64,000 bases of DNA from Acetobacter sicerae (GCF_011516765.1 NZ_JAAABN010000006.1:184750-248749); one strand, 5' to 3'. Counted from the stretch's first letter, positions 52,819 through 63,155 are shown. A program made the numbers and translations. The notes: generated by a model from the letters alone, not told the origin.

Positions 52819-53949
52819 TCAGACAGCCTCCGCCTGCACTGCAAACCGTTCCTGCATCTCTGACAGGGGCCAGCGTGGCCGAGGTCGCACGGCGCGATCA
52901 TCCGGCATGGGCAGGCCGCGTCGCGCCGCTTCATGACAGACTTCCAGCGCCGCCCAACCAACCATGACGGCATTGTCCGTGCACAAACGCAGTGGTGGCG
53001 CGACAAACGGCACGTCGTGCTCGGCTGCGATACGGGTCAGGGAGGTCCGCAGCACGCCGTTGGCCGCCACGCCGCCAGCCGCCACCAGCGTGCTCGGCGG
53101 CTCCATCATGGCGAAGGCGTGGCGGACACGGTCTTCAATCACATCCGCGACGGCCTGCTGGAAGCTGGCGGACAGATCCGCCGCCACGGAGCGGGGAAGC
53201 GCCGTGTTGCCATAGGGTTCGATCTGGCGGGCCAGCGCGGTTTTCAGACCGGAGAAGGAGAAGTCACACCCCGCCCTGCCCTTCAGCGGGCGTGGAAACG
53301 CAAAGGCGGCAGGATTTCCCTCCTTCGCCAGCGCCTCCAGTTGCGGACCGCCCGGCCAGCCGAGGCCGAGCATCTTGGCCACCTTGTCGAAGGCTTCGCC
53401 CGCGGCATCGTCAATCGTGCCGCCGAGACGGCGATACCGTCCGATCCCCTCCACAGCCAGACACTGGCAATGGCCGCCGGAGACCAGAAGCAGCAGAAAC
53501 GGGAACGAAATATTTTTTTTCGAGACGCCGGGCAGCCTTGCGGACAGCGCATGGGCCTCGATATGGTTGACCGCGATGAACGGTTTGCCGAGCGCGATCG
53601 CCAGCCCCTTGCCGAAGTTCGCGCCGACGATCAGCCCGCCGATCAGACCGGGTCCGGTGCTGGCCGCCACGGCTCCCAGATCATGCAGAGTGAGGCCTGA
53701 TGCTTCCACTGTTTTCCGCGCCAGATCGGGCAAAAGCGCCAGATGCGCGCGGGCTGCGATCTCGGGCACCACACCTCCGAAAGCGGCGTGCGCTTCCTGC
53801 GAAATCACCTTCTCGGCGAGCACCTCCCCCTCCGGTGAGAGAATGGCACACGCGGTCTCATCGCATGACGACTCGATGGCAAGAATTGGCCCTCTGGGAT
53901 ATAGAGCCTGTCCATCGCAAGCGTTTCTGTCGGTCCTATCTGGCGTCAC
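52819..53949 (-). CDS. tsaD: tRNA N6-adenosine threonylcarbamoyltransferase
   Basis: This 376-residue protein installs the threonylcarbamoyl group on A37 of ANN-decoding tRNAs, working with TsaB/TsaE elsewhere. Markers are ILAIESSCDETACAIL, the metal-binding NHIEAHALSARL, VSGGH and the C-terminal FVAPPLRLCTDNAVMVGW. The start is GTG with AAGGAAAGG at good spacing. It diverges from hemC with 41 bp between starts, so the two promoters overlap. Confidence 0.96.
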   Translation of the reverse strand: MTPDRTDRNACDGQALYPRGPILAIESSCDETACAILSPEGEVLAEKVISQEAHAAFGGVVPEIAARAHLALLPDLARKTVEASGLTLHDLGAVAASTGPGLIGGLIVGANFGKGLAIALGKPFIAVNHIEAHALSARLPGVSKKNISFPFLLLLVSGGHCQCLAVEGIGRYRRLGGTIDDAAGEAFDKVAKMLGLGWPGGPQLEALAKEGNPAAFAFPRPLKGRAGCDFSFSGLKTALARQIEPYGNTALPRSVAADLSASFQQAVADVIEDRVRHAFAMMEPPSTLVAAGGVAANGVLRTSLTRIAAEHDVPFVAPPLRLCTDNAVMVGWAALEVCHEAARRGLPMPDDRAVRPRPRWPLSEMQERFAVQAEAV

Positions 53950-53990
53950 GTCACCTTTCCTTCATCCGGTGCTGGTAATAAACACGCCCA

Positions 53991-55061
53991 ATGGTCTCCG
54001 CACAGCCATCACAAACATCCCCTTCGCCGACCCTGCAGAAAATTGCAGCCGAGGCAGCCGCTCGCCAGAAGGCAGCGCCCCCGCAACATCGGCGGCAGCT
54101 TCCGCTGCGTGTCGGCACGCGTGGGTCGCCGCTCGCACTCTGGCAGACGCGCGCGTTCCTGACACGCCTGACGCGATTCTGTCCCGTCCTGCGCGACATG
54201 AACGCGTTTCAGGAGCACCTGATCAACACGACAGGTGATCAGGTCCAGAATCGCGCCCTCGCCGAAATCGGCGGCAAGGGGCTGTTCGCCAAGGAAATCC
54301 ACGAGGCCCTGCTGGACGGCCGGATCGACTTCGCCGTTCACAGTCTCAAGGATCTTGAGACCACCCTGCCGCCCGGTCTTGTGCTGGCCTGCACCATGCG
54401 CCGCGAAGACGCCCGCGACGCGCTGATCCTGCGTCCCGGCTTTACGCCCGGCAACGATCCGAACGATCCTTATTCCGCTCTGCCTGAAGGTGCGCTGGTC
54501 GGCTGCGCGTCGGTTCGTCGACAGGCCCAGATGCTGCATGTGCGTCCGGACCTGCGATTCGGCCTGCTGCGCGGCAATGTGCAGACCCGTCTCGACAAGC
54601 TGGCGGCGCGCCAGTGTGACGCGACGCTACTGGCGCTCGCCGGGCTGCGTCGTCTGGGGATGGAAGATCGCGCTTCCATCGTGCTGGAGCCGTCCGTCAT
54701 GGTGCCGTCGGCCGGACAGGGCATTGTCGGCGTGACGGTCCGTGAAAGCGACGTCGAACTGCGCGAACTGCTCTCGGCCATTGAAGATTATGAAGCCCGT
54801 GCGGTTTCGACCGCCGAACGCGCCCTGCTGGCCGAACTGGACGGGTCCTGCCGCACGCCGATCGGCGGTTATGCCCGCCTGCTTTCACCTTCAATCGGAG
54901 CCAAAAGCGAACTGCATCTCACCGGACTGGTCGCTTCCGAAGACGGCACCTTCCTGCTGCGCCGCGACATTGTCGGTCAGGCATCGGATGCGGAACGGAT
55001 GGGTCATGAACTCGGTCGCAGCCTCCGTGCGGACAGCCCTGCTTCGATCTTCACTGACTGA
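53991..55061 (+). CDS. hemC: Porphobilinogen deaminase (hydroxymethylbilane synthase)
   Basis: This 356-residue enzyme joins four porphobilinogens into hydroxymethylbilane for haem synthesis. RVGTRGSPLALWQTR, FAKEIHEALLDGRIDFAVHS, the substrate-site RRQAQ and the dipyrromethane-binding cysteine in LDGSCRTPIGG are all present. The N-terminus is about 35 residues longer than usual. hemD follows 37 bp later. Confidence 0.97.
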   Translation: MVSAQPSQTSPSPTLQKIAAEAAARQKAAPPQHRRQLPLRVGTRGSPLALWQTRAFLTRLTRFCPVLRDMNAFQEHLINTTGDQVQNRALAEIGGKGLFAKEIHEALLDGRIDFAVHSLKDLETTLPPGLVLACTMRREDARDALILRPGFTPGNDPNDPYSALPEGALVGCASVRRQAQMLHVRPDLRFGLLRGNVQTRLDKLAARQCDATLLALAGLRRLGMEDRASIVLEPSVMVPSAGQGIVGVTVRESDVELRELLSAIEDYEARAVSTAERALLAELDGSCRTPIGGYARLLSPSIGAKSELHLTGLVASEDGTFLLRRDIVGQASDAERMGHELGRSLRADSPASIFTD

Positions 55062-55098
55062 CTCACAGGCATGACTGCTCCGGCATGAGACTCCCAGC

Positions 55099-55833
55099 AT
55101 GAACAAGGACACGCCCTCCCCTCGCGGTGTTCTTGTTGTGCGTCCGGAACCGGCGCTGACTGAAACGCGCGAAATGCTGGAACGGCTTGGTTGGCGTTGC
55201 TGGGGGATGGAATCGCTTATCATTACGCCTCGGGCATTGTCAGAACAGACTGGCGTTGCCGCTGTGCTGATCACCAGCAGCCAGTCAATTCAGACTCTGT
55301 CTTCCTCCGTTGCACATGACATTCCGGTTTATGCCGTGGGCGACGCCACGGCCGACCGTGCGAAAAAGCACGGCTTTCAGACGGTCATCAGCGCCAGTGG
55401 CGATGCGGCGAAACTGGCGGAACTCGTCACCGCGCGGCTCTCTCCGGCATCCGGGCCGCTTCTGCTGCTGTCCGGCGAGCATCAGGGGCTTGCACTCGCC
55501 GAAACACTTCGGAGCAACGGCTTTCGCATTCGTCGCCGGGTCGCCTATGCAACCGCGCCAGCGACGACATTGCCATCCGATGCGCTTTCAGCCCTGCGTG
55601 AAGGGCTGATTGAAACAGTCATGGTGTTTTCAGCCGCCAGCGCACGGGCTTTCTGCACCGCCCTTGCCAATACCGGCAGCTCACCCCGCTCTCTCCGCGC
55701 CATTGCGATTTCTCAAAACACGATGAAAGAGCTGCACAAAAGCGGATTTAAAACCATTGCGACAGCGCAGACGCCCGATATGACCGCCATGCTCGACAGG
55801 CTGGGGTCTGCCGCGTCACCGTCCTCCCACTGA
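55099..55833 (+). CDS. hemD: Uroporphyrinogen-III synthase
   Basis: The 244-residue protein is called from its place directly after hemC and its two-lobe layout: VLVVRPEPALTETREMLERL at the start, then PVYAVGDATADRA, LLLLSGEHQG and VMVFSAASARAF. HemD sequences are poorly conserved, so the context carries weight. It cyclises hydroxymethylbilane with ring-D inversion. Confidence 0.88.
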   Translation: MNKDTPSPRGVLVVRPEPALTETREMLERLGWRCWGMESLIITPRALSEQTGVAAVLITSSQSIQTLSSSVAHDIPVYAVGDATADRAKKHGFQTVISASGDAAKLAELVTARLSPASGPLLLLSGEHQGLALAETLRSNGFRIRRRVAYATAPATTLPSDALSALREGLIETVMVFSAASARAFCTALANTGSSPRSLRAIAISQNTMKELHKSGFKTIATAQTPDMTAMLDRLGSAASPSSH

Positions 55834-55864
55834 CCAGACAATCCGTGTCTCAGGAGACTTCATC

Positions 55865-57112
55865 ATGACCAGCACCGATGCCCGTGACACGGAACTTGCC
55901 GCCCAGTATGAGGCCTATCCTTATCCGGAACGTGATCCACGCGAGGAGGCAAAACGCCTCCTGATCGGCAGCCCGAGTCATTTACGGGAAATCGACTACT
56001 GGGTTTTCGGAGCCCGTCGTCCCCGTTCACAGCCCTTGCGCGCCCTTGTCGCCGGATGCGGCACCGGTGACGGCGCGATCATGCTCGCGACACAGATGAC
56101 CCGCAGCAATCGTCCGGGCGAAGTTGTCTGCGTGGACCGGTCCGAACATGCGCTGAAGATTGCCCGCTCCCGCGCCGAAGCCCGCAACCTGAACAATATC
56201 CGCTTCATCCAGGGCTCTCTCACCGATCCAGAAACGTTGCCCGGTCAGTTCGATTACATCGACTGCTGTGGCGTTCTGCATCATCTGCCTGCCCCGCTGG
56301 AAACGCTGAAAGTCCTTGAACAGGCGCTCCTTCCCGGTGGCGGCATGGGGTTGATGGTCTATGCGCCCTACGGCCGGACCGGCGTGTATATGATTCAGGA
56401 AGCGCTTGAACGTCTCACGCCCTTTTCAGAATCCCCCTCGACACGGCTCGATATCGCCAGGCGTGTCATGCGCACGCTTCCCGCCACCGCATGGCTGCGT
56501 GAGAACGGGAACTTCGGCGACCATCTTACGGGTGGCGACGCCGGGCTTTATGATCTCCTGCTCAACCCGCGCGACCGGGCTTACACGATCGGTGCTTTCC
56601 TCGATCTGCTGGCTGAGGCCAATCTTGAACCATCCTGCCTGATGGAACCCGCCCGCTACGATCCTTCGCTGTTCCTGCCCGATCCCAAACTGCGCGCCCG
56701 TGTCGAGAAGCTGTCATGGCGTCAGAAGGCCGAGGTCGCCGAATCCCTGACGGGCAACATGGCGACCCATGTGGCCTATGTCGTGCGAAATGGATCGCGC
56801 CCAACGCCTCCGGACTGTTGTGACCCGGCGACTGTGCCTGTCATGCGGGAAATACCGGGCGATGAGCTAGCGAAACAGATTCTTCCGAACAGCACATTGC
56901 CCTTTTCATTCGGGACGCTGACGGTTCCCGTTCCGCTTCCCACTCAGGCGCGAAGCATTCTGCCGCTGATTGACGGTGAACGGACTGTTGGAGCCATTGC
57001 CGCCGTCATGCAGGAGCGCGGCCTGTCCGAACGGAAATTCTTCACGGTATGGGCAGAGCTTTTCTCAAGACTGGAAAGCCTGAACCGCGTTCTGGTTCTT
57101 CCTCCCGCCTGA
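55865..57112 (+). CDS. SAM-dependent class I methyltransferase
   Basis: The 415-residue protein has an N-terminal AQYEAYPYPERDPR signature, SAM site LVAGCGTGDGAIMLA, the motif II acid in VVCVDRSEHAL and motif FDYIDCCGVLHHL. Beyond about residue 260 it has an extra domain without a known name. Methyltransferases with this N-terminus occur widely with unknown acceptors. A GGAG ribosome site precedes the start. It is 31 bp after hemD and may share its transcript. Confidence 0.85.
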   Translation: MTSTDARDTELAAQYEAYPYPERDPREEAKRLLIGSPSHLREIDYWVFGARRPRSQPLRALVAGCGTGDGAIMLATQMTRSNRPGEVVCVDRSEHALKIARSRAEARNLNNIRFIQGSLTDPETLPGQFDYIDCCGVLHHLPAPLETLKVLEQALLPGGGMGLMVYAPYGRTGVYMIQEALERLTPFSESPSTRLDIARRVMRTLPATAWLRENGNFGDHLTGGDAGLYDLLLNPRDRAYTIGAFLDLLAEANLEPSCLMEPARYDPSLFLPDPKLRARVEKLSWRQKAEVAESLTGNMATHVAYVVRNGSRPTPPDCCDPATVPVMREIPGDELAKQILPNSTLPFSFGTLTVPVPLPTQARSILPLIDGERTVGAIAAVMQERGLSERKFFTVWAELFSRLESLNRVLVLPPA

Positions 57113-57589
57113 ACGGAGGAGCTTTCAGTCTCTATTTACTGAGAGCGGATTATCCGAAGAACGTCAGCCTCTCCTTTCAGAAGACCATTCAGGTGACTTA
57201 TCTCTGACCTAGGGCTGAGAGAGCATCCCTCGAAAAGCAATCGGAAGAACCCCTTTCACGGAACAGGATGTCACGTTCCTGTTTCCTCAGCCCAAACCGG
57301 CATCAGAGCATCAGCCAACCGGCACAGAAACGACATAGCGGCGAAAATATGCCCTGTCCCCTGTCCTTCTTCCTGTCGGCGCTTCCCTGACGTGAAGAAG
57401 TGTCAACAAGCCCGATTTACTGACCTTCAACATATATCTGGACACCCTTGGTCTCTGATTGCTTTTCCATACCGATTGCGTAATGTTCTTCTGGTATATA
57501 AAATATTTTTAATGTTTTTAGGCGTTTCGTCGCAACAGGCTGCATCCTATGCTTGTTTCAGTATCTTTGCCGTTCTGTGAGGGGCTTTT
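57113..57589. other. Intergenic region before the metal-efflux operon
   Basis: 477 bp with no convincing gene. It contains an imperfect inverted repeat (GAACAGGA at 57261-57268 and TCCTGTTTC at 57277-57285), perhaps the transcript end of the methyltransferase gene, and an A+T-rich stretch (about 57480-57525, with GGTATATAAAATATT) that may hold the promoter of the efflux operon. Confidence 0.4.
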
Positions 57590-58858
57590 TTGTTTCCAGT
57601 GTATGTCAGGCGTCTTGCATTTTGTGTTCCGCTGCTCTCCGCACCCCGCGTTGGAGCAGCGGCGATATGCGGACTGTTTTTTGCATCCGGCCTCCCTGCC
57701 CATGCAGAAAGCCTGCGCGAAGCCATCCGGTCGGCCTGGACAATGGACCCGTCCCGTAAATCCATCTCGACGGACGCCATGTCCGCACGAAAGCGCGCCT
57801 CGGCAGCACGCTCATGGTTCCCCGACGGTCCCACCGTCTCCGGCCTGTATATGGATGACCATTTCATCGGCAGCAAAGTAGGTTACACGACCTATCAGGG
57901 GCAGATCAGCGTGCCTCTGTGGTTGCCGGGACAAGGCTCCGCCACGGAAGAAGCGGCTCTTGCCGATGAGAAGGTGGCCGTTCAGCAGCAGCTGGTACAG
58001 AAGCTGGCTGTCGCCGTGCATGTTCTGGATCTCGCCAGCGAAGGTTCAGTCCTCAGCGCCCGCATCAGCAATCAGGAAATCGTCAGCGATGTGCTCGGCA
58101 AGACCATGGTGGACGTCGAACGCGCGCTCCACGCGGGAGAAGTCTCCAGCACCGACTACGAAGCGACGGTGACCGAAAAGGAAAACGTTGACGGCACGCT
58201 GGCGGAGTCACGGCAGAGGCTTGAAAACATACGGGCTGAACTGGAATCGCTTACCGGCACGGACACATTGCCCGACCTGTCCGGAATTGACGGGCGGGGG
58301 CTGGGTCCGATCGGCTCGCAGCTCAATCCGGAGCATGATCCACGCGTTCAACTGGCGGACACCGTCCTGAAACAGGCGCAGGCCTCCTACTCCGTCGCCA
58401 GACACTCCTACATGCCCAACCCGCAGCTCGGTGTCATTCTCAGCCGGCAGGAACAGTATCAGAGCCCGTGGGACACGCAGGTCGGCGTCGAATTTCAGGT
58501 GCCGCTGCCAAGCGAAGCCAGAAACGTTCCCATGGTCATGAAGGAAGTTCAGGCCGTCGGTCGTGCCGAACGCGACGTCACGCAGGCGCATCGTCAGATC
58601 AAGGCGGAATATCGCCAGCTCCATAATCAGTTGACGACCTCCACCCAGATTCTCCAACATGCCCGTCAGTTACGCGTCCACTCGGATCGTCGCGCCGCGG
58701 ATCTCGCCGAAGCATGGCAGGTCGGCGAGATCCCGGTGATCGAGTATCTGCGTGCCAGACGAACTGCTCTTACAGCCGCTGAACGCTACGCCCAGGCAGA
58801 CATTGTCATGCGAGCCACGATAGCCCGGATGATTCTTATGAGCGGAAATATTCCATGA
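57590..58858 (+). CDS. TolC-family outer-membrane efflux protein
   Basis: This 422-residue protein is the outer-membrane channel of the RND system encoded by the next two genes. After an export signal (ending LPAHAES) it has the two long-helix repeats of the TolC/OEP fold, with Ala/Gln-rich coiled coils around residues 120-220 and 260-400. The start is TTG at 57590, supported by GAGGGG about 6 bases upstream; no better ATG is in frame. It overlaps the adaptor gene by 4 bp (ATGA at 58855-58858). Confidence 0.88.
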   Translation: MFPVYVRRLAFCVPLLSAPRVGAAAICGLFFASGLPAHAESLREAIRSAWTMDPSRKSISTDAMSARKRASAARSWFPDGPTVSGLYMDDHFIGSKVGYTTYQGQISVPLWLPGQGSATEEAALADEKVAVQQQLVQKLAVAVHVLDLASEGSVLSARISNQEIVSDVLGKTMVDVERALHAGEVSSTDYEATVTEKENVDGTLAESRQRLENIRAELESLTGTDTLPDLSGIDGRGLGPIGSQLNPEHDPRVQLADTVLKQAQASYSVARHSYMPNPQLGVILSRQEQYQSPWDTQVGVEFQVPLPSEARNVPMVMKEVQAVGRAERDVTQAHRQIKAEYRQLHNQLTTSTQILQHARQLRVHSDRRAADLAEAWQVGEIPVIEYLRARRTALTAAERYAQADIVMRATIARMILMSGNIP

Positions 58859-60036
58859 TCGAAACGAACAGGCGTTTCTCCTCTTCTTTTGTGTCAGTTC
58901 TGCTCAGCACCCTGCTCGTCGGTTCCGCGTTTCTGCCTTCCGCCCATGCAGCCCCGTCCCTGCCGACAGTCACGATTTCAGACGAAGCGCTTGCCGCAGA
59001 GGATATCCACACGGCGGTCGCCCATGCCGGAGCACTGCCGCATCACATGGATGTTCCGGCCTATATCGTCGCGGACGCCCGGAAGGTGGCGCATATCCGC
59101 CCCGTCGGCAGCGGACGCGTTCTGGATGTGGCGGTTGTCGCCGGACAGATGGTGACCAAAGGTCAGCCGCTGCTCACCTATGAAAATTTCACACTCAATG
59201 ACGACACGCAGCAGCGCCTGTCCGCAGAGGCCGCTCTGCAGGAAGCCCGCGCCAGACGCGAGAATGCCCGCCAGCTTTATGATCGCGCCCGCACCCTCAG
59301 GGGCGGCGCAATCTCGGTGGGTGAACTGGAACGGCGAGGCGCGGCGCTCCGTGAAGCCGATGCGCTCGTGCACGGTCGGGAAGCCGCACTCCAGACCATG
59401 GCCGAACATATCCGACGTTACCAGTCCAGCATGGAACATCCGGACGCGGGCAAGTCGGTCGTCGTGTCTCCGATCAGCGGCATTGTCACAAGCATCAATG
59501 TCGCAACCGGACAGGAGATGACTGCCAGCGGTGTAGCGCCGGTGGAAATCGAAAATCTGTCCCATGTCTGGATCGTCTCGCAGGTCGATGAAGACGCCGC
59601 GACCCGTATCCGCCCGGGGGATCGCCAGTTGACCTGGCTCTCGCCCGGAGAAGCCCCTCTTTCGTCACGCATTGACGTCATCGAGGGTCATGTCGATACG
59701 AAAACCCAGCATATTCTCGCCCGCAGCCTTGTTGAAAACCCACAGCAGCAGTTGCGCCCGGGCATGCTGGTAAAGACCCGTCTGTTTTCCTCCGACAAGG
59801 TGGAAGGCATCCTGATCCCGAGCGCGGCTCTTCAGACATTTGCAGGATCACCCTGCGTTTTCGTGCTGACCGCTCCCCATCGTTATAGCTTGCGCATCGT
59901 GAAGACCGGCCCTTCCCTCGAAGGACAGACCATCATCACCGCAGGTCTGAAGGGCGGTGAAACCGTGGTGACACAGGGCAGCTTCACCCTGAAATCACAG
60001 GCCATCCTTGCCCCTTCCGCCGAGGCCAACGGCTGA
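58855..60036 (+). CDS. RND efflux periplasmic adaptor (CzcB/CusB-like)
   Basis: This 393-residue membrane-fusion protein has a signal peptide (cleavage near SAHAAP), a barrel-sandwich lipoyl half-motif (GRVLDVAVVAGQMVTKGQPL), a coiled-coil hairpin (about 110-200, Ala/Arg-rich), the second lipoyl half (SPISGIVTSINVATGQEM) and C-terminal barrel domains. It links the pump to the TolC partner. There is no Cys- or His/Met-rich N-terminal metal-binding extension such as some CusB proteins have. Confidence 0.92.
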   Translation: MIETNRRFSSSFVSVLLSTLLVGSAFLPSAHAAPSLPTVTISDEALAAEDIHTAVAHAGALPHHMDVPAYIVADARKVAHIRPVGSGRVLDVAVVAGQMVTKGQPLLTYENFTLNDDTQQRLSAEAALQEARARRENARQLYDRARTLRGGAISVGELERRGAALREADALVHGREAALQTMAEHIRRYQSSMEHPDAGKSVVVSPISGIVTSINVATGQEMTASGVAPVEIENLSHVWIVSQVDEDAATRIRPGDRQLTWLSPGEAPLSSRIDVIEGHVDTKTQHILARSLVENPQQQLRPGMLVKTRLFSSDKVEGILIPSAALQTFAGSPCVFVLTAPHRYSLRIVKTGPSLEGQTIITAGLKGGETVVTQGSFTLKSQAILAPSAEANG

Positions 60037-60040
60037 CCAT

Positions 60041-63000
60041 ATGAAGCTTCTGCACTGGCTGATCGAAAAGCGCCTTTTCCTTTTCTGTATCGTCACACTT
60101 CTTATGCTGGCCGGACTGGCCGACATCAGAAGTCTGCCGGTGGAACCGGTTCCGGATATTTCGCCGCGTCAGGTGCTGGTGTCCGTGCAGGCGCCCGGCC
60201 TGCCGACGGAAGAAGTTGAGAAACTCGTCACTTCGCCTGTGGAGAAAGCCCTGTCCGGCGTAGTCGGACTGACCAGCATGCGCTCCGTGTCGCGCACCGG
60301 CGTGGCCGTTCTTTACCTTCAGTTCGACGATTCCACTGACATCTACCGCGCCCGTGAACTGGTCTCGCAGCGCCTGCCCGAAGCCCGTGACAGCGTATCC
60401 GTACACGGTCTGTCCATCGACATGGGACCGATGTCCACCGGCATGGGCGAAATCCTGCATTTACAGATCCGCGGTCGGGACCAGTCACTAGAAGACTTGA
60501 ACCGCCTGATGGTCTGGAACGTGGTGCCGCGTCTGCGCCTCGTTCCCGGCGTGGTGGACGTCAACATCAACGGCGGTGCTTCCGAGACCTATGAAGTCGC
60601 GCTCAATCCGATGGCCATGCGGCGTTATGGCGTCTCTGTTTCGGATGCTTTCGACGCCGTCGATACCGGCAATGAAGCGGCGGGCGGCGCATGGATCGAG
60701 CATAATGACGAGCAGCACATCATTGTTGGCCGTTCGCTGATCGATGACCTCGCGGAACTGGGTGAAGTGCAGGTCCGCAGCGGTCCGAATGGTGAAGTCG
60801 TTCATCTGCGGGACATTGGCGTCGTGCGGAAAGGCAGTCGTCCGCGCATGGGCGGCGTCACCCGCGACGGACAGGGCGAGATTGTCAGCGCCGTCGTGCT
60901 GCTCCGCGAAGGTGCGAGCGCGCGGGCGACATTGAGCGATCTGAAGACCGAACTACCGAAAATTCAGGCGTCCCTGCCCATTGGCGTCACGCTGGAACCC
61001 TATTACGGACGGGAAAGCCTGACTGAAAAAACCGTCGATACGGTCAGGGAAAACCTCTCACTCGGCGCGATTCTGGTTCTGATCGTCCTGCTGCTGGTGA
61101 TCGGCGACTGGCGGGCCTCTCTCGTCATCATCTCCGTGATCCCCTTCTCGCTTGTCGCCGCCATGGTCGGCATGCGGCATCTGGGCATCTCCGCCAACCT
61201 GCTCTCCCTCGGCGCGATCGACTTCGGCATGGTCGTCGACAGTTCGCTCGTCATTGTCGAGAACGTGCTGCACCGACGCCGCTATGACACGCCACTCCCG
61301 ACCACCATCCTGTCCACCGTGCGCTCCGTCATCCGCCCGGTCACATTCGCCGTTCTTATCATCGCCATGGTGTATCTGCCGGTCCTCACGCTTCAGGGCG
61401 TGGAAGGGCGGATGTTCACCCCCATGGCGGAAACGGTCATTCTGGCGCTGATCGCGTCTCTTGTTTATTCGCTGGTCTGCATCCCGGCTCTCTGCGTTTT
61501 TCTGGGACGCGGCAAAAAGCCCGACGCGCACGCACAGGACAGGCACGAAGACCATCACACCCGCTTCATCGCCTTCATGTGGCGTCTTTTCCAGCCGGCC
61601 TCCCGCTACTGCATGACGCATACAAAACAGGTCATGTCAGTGGCTGTCATTTTCCTGATCCTTTCCGTATTTGTCGCCAGTCGTCTGGGCGGCGAGTTCA
61701 TCCCGCAGCTTCAGGAAGGTGATCTGGTCGTCACCTCAACGCGTCTGCCGGGTATTTCCCTTGATGCGTCCCTGAAAGCCGTGCAGGCCATCGAGAAGAC
61801 ACTTCGCTCCTTTCCTGACGTGCGCACGGTCGTCAGCAATACCGGCACCTCGGCTATCCCGACCGATCCACAGGGCGGCGAGCAGAGTGACACCTATGTC
61901 CTGCTCAAACCTCATTCCGAATGGAAAACCGCGAGCACGCAGGAAGGTCTGATCAAGGCTTTCAGCGACGCGCTGCAGAAGAACAACCCCGGCTCCCTGT
62001 TCAACTGGAGCCAGCCGATCCAGATGCGCATGGACGACCTGCTGTCCGGTGTGCGCTCGCAGATTGCGATCGGCATCTATGGTCCGGACATGACCGTTCT
62101 GTCGCGACTGGCGACGCAGGTATCCGACGTGGTCGCCAAAGTCCCCGGAGCCGCAGATGTCGCGCCGCAGGATGTCGGCACCATCCCGTATCTTCATATC
62201 GACGTTGATCGCACCATGGCGGGGCGGCTCAACACGGAAACCTCATCGGTCATGGATGTGGTGGAGGCATTGGGCGGTCACTTTGGTCCGCCCGTTTCCG
62301 TCGATGACGCGCTGATCCCTACAGAGGTACGCTTTGCGGAAGATGCTCGGGAAAATATTGAAGATATCCGAACCCTCCCCGTCATCACGCGCGACGACCG
62401 CACCGTCAATCTCTCTCAGGTCGCGCATATCGTGCTGACGGATGGACCGCCGACGATACGCCGCGATCAGGGGCTCCGCCGCACCATGGTGCAGGCCAAT
62501 GTTCGCGGACGGGATCTGAGTTCTTTCGTCAAGGCCGCTCAGGACGCGGTAGCGAAGAACATCAAACTGGCTCCGGGCTATCGCATGGAATGGAATGGCC
62601 AGTTCAGAAATCTCCAGACAGCCGTGGCCCGTCTTGAAATCGTGGTGCCGATCATGCTGGGGCTGATCTTCCTTCTGCTCATGATGGCGCTTGGACAACT
62701 GGGACTGGCGGCGCTTGTGTTCGTCAATCTGCCGTTCGCCGCAACGGGTGGTATTCTCGCACTCTATTTCCGTGGCATGCCGTTCAGCATTTCCGCCGGC
62801 ATCGGCTTTATCGCTTTGTTTGGTGTGGCCACCATGAACGGTCTCGTGCTGGTGTCTTATATCCACGACCTGAGAAAGGAAGGATTCCTTCCTTTTGACG
62901 CTGCTGTCGAGGCTGTTCGTGAACGCTTCCGGCCTGTCATGGCCACGGCGACGGTCGCCTGTCTGGGCTTCTTCCCCATGGCGTTCTCCATGAGCGAAGG

Positions 63001-63121
63001 TGCGGAGGTTGAAAAACCACTGGCGACGGTTGTGATCGGTGGGCTTGTATCCTGCACGATGCTGACGCTGCTGGTTCTGCCGTCGCTTTATGCGTGGCTT
63101 TACAGGAATAAGTCCTGCTAA
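60041..63121 (+). CDS. Heavy-metal efflux RND pump (CzcA-like)
   Basis: The 1026-residue inner-membrane proton antiporter has 12 helices and two large periplasmic loops. Helix 4 carries DFGMVVDSSLVIVEN with acidic residues D394, D400 and E407, the three positions essential for proton relay in CzcA; this pattern distinguishes the divalent-cation group from copper/silver pumps. The likely exported ions are Zn, Co, Ni or Cd; which is unknown. The ATG at 60041 follows the adaptor stop by 4 bases. No regulator gene is in the operon. Confidence 0.93.
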   Translation: MKLLHWLIEKRLFLFCIVTLLMLAGLADIRSLPVEPVPDISPRQVLVSVQAPGLPTEEVEKLVTSPVEKALSGVVGLTSMRSVSRTGVAVLYLQFDDSTDIYRARELVSQRLPEARDSVSVHGLSIDMGPMSTGMGEILHLQIRGRDQSLEDLNRLMVWNVVPRLRLVPGVVDVNINGGASETYEVALNPMAMRRYGVSVSDAFDAVDTGNEAAGGAWIEHNDEQHIIVGRSLIDDLAELGEVQVRSGPNGEVVHLRDIGVVRKGSRPRMGGVTRDGQGEIVSAVVLLREGASARATLSDLKTELPKIQASLPIGVTLEPYYGRESLTEKTVDTVRENLSLGAILVLIVLLLVIGDWRASLVIISVIPFSLVAAMVGMRHLGISANLLSLGAIDFGMVVDSSLVIVENVLHRRRYDTPLPTTILSTVRSVIRPVTFAVLIIAMVYLPVLTLQGVEGRMFTPMAETVILALIASLVYSLVCIPALCVFLGRGKKPDAHAQDRHEDHHTRFIAFMWRLFQPASRYCMTHTKQVMSVAVIFLILSVFVASRLGGEFIPQLQEGDLVVTSTRLPGISLDASLKAVQAIEKTLRSFPDVRTVVSNTGTSAIPTDPQGGEQSDTYVLLKPHSEWKTASTQEGLIKAFSDALQKNNPGSLFNWSQPIQMRMDDLLSGVRSQIAIGIYGPDMTVLSRLATQVSDVVAKVPGAADVAPQDVGTIPYLHIDVDRTMAGRLNTETSSVMDVVEALGGHFGPPVSVDDALIPTEVRFAEDARENIEDIRTLPVITRDDRTVNLSQVAHIVLTDGPPTIRRDQGLRRTMVQANVRGRDLSSFVKAAQDAVAKNIKLAPGYRMEWNGQFRNLQTAVARLEIVVPIMLGLIFLLLMMALGQLGLAALVFVNLPFAATGGILALYFRGMPFSISAGIGFIALFGVATMNGLVLVSYIHDLRKEGFLPFDAAVEAVRERFRPVMATATVACLGFFPMAFSMSEGAEVEKPLATVVIGGLVSCTMLTLLVLPSLYAWLYRNKSC

Positions 63122-63155
63122 GTTCGTTATATTCCACAGAATTACTTGGTGTTTC

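Noticed and set aside
57590..63121. The TolC/adaptor/pump operon as exporter of the double-glycine peptide
   Set aside because: GG-leader export needs a C39-peptidase ABC transporter; the pump here is an RND antiporter with Czc-type residues and lies 38 kb away.
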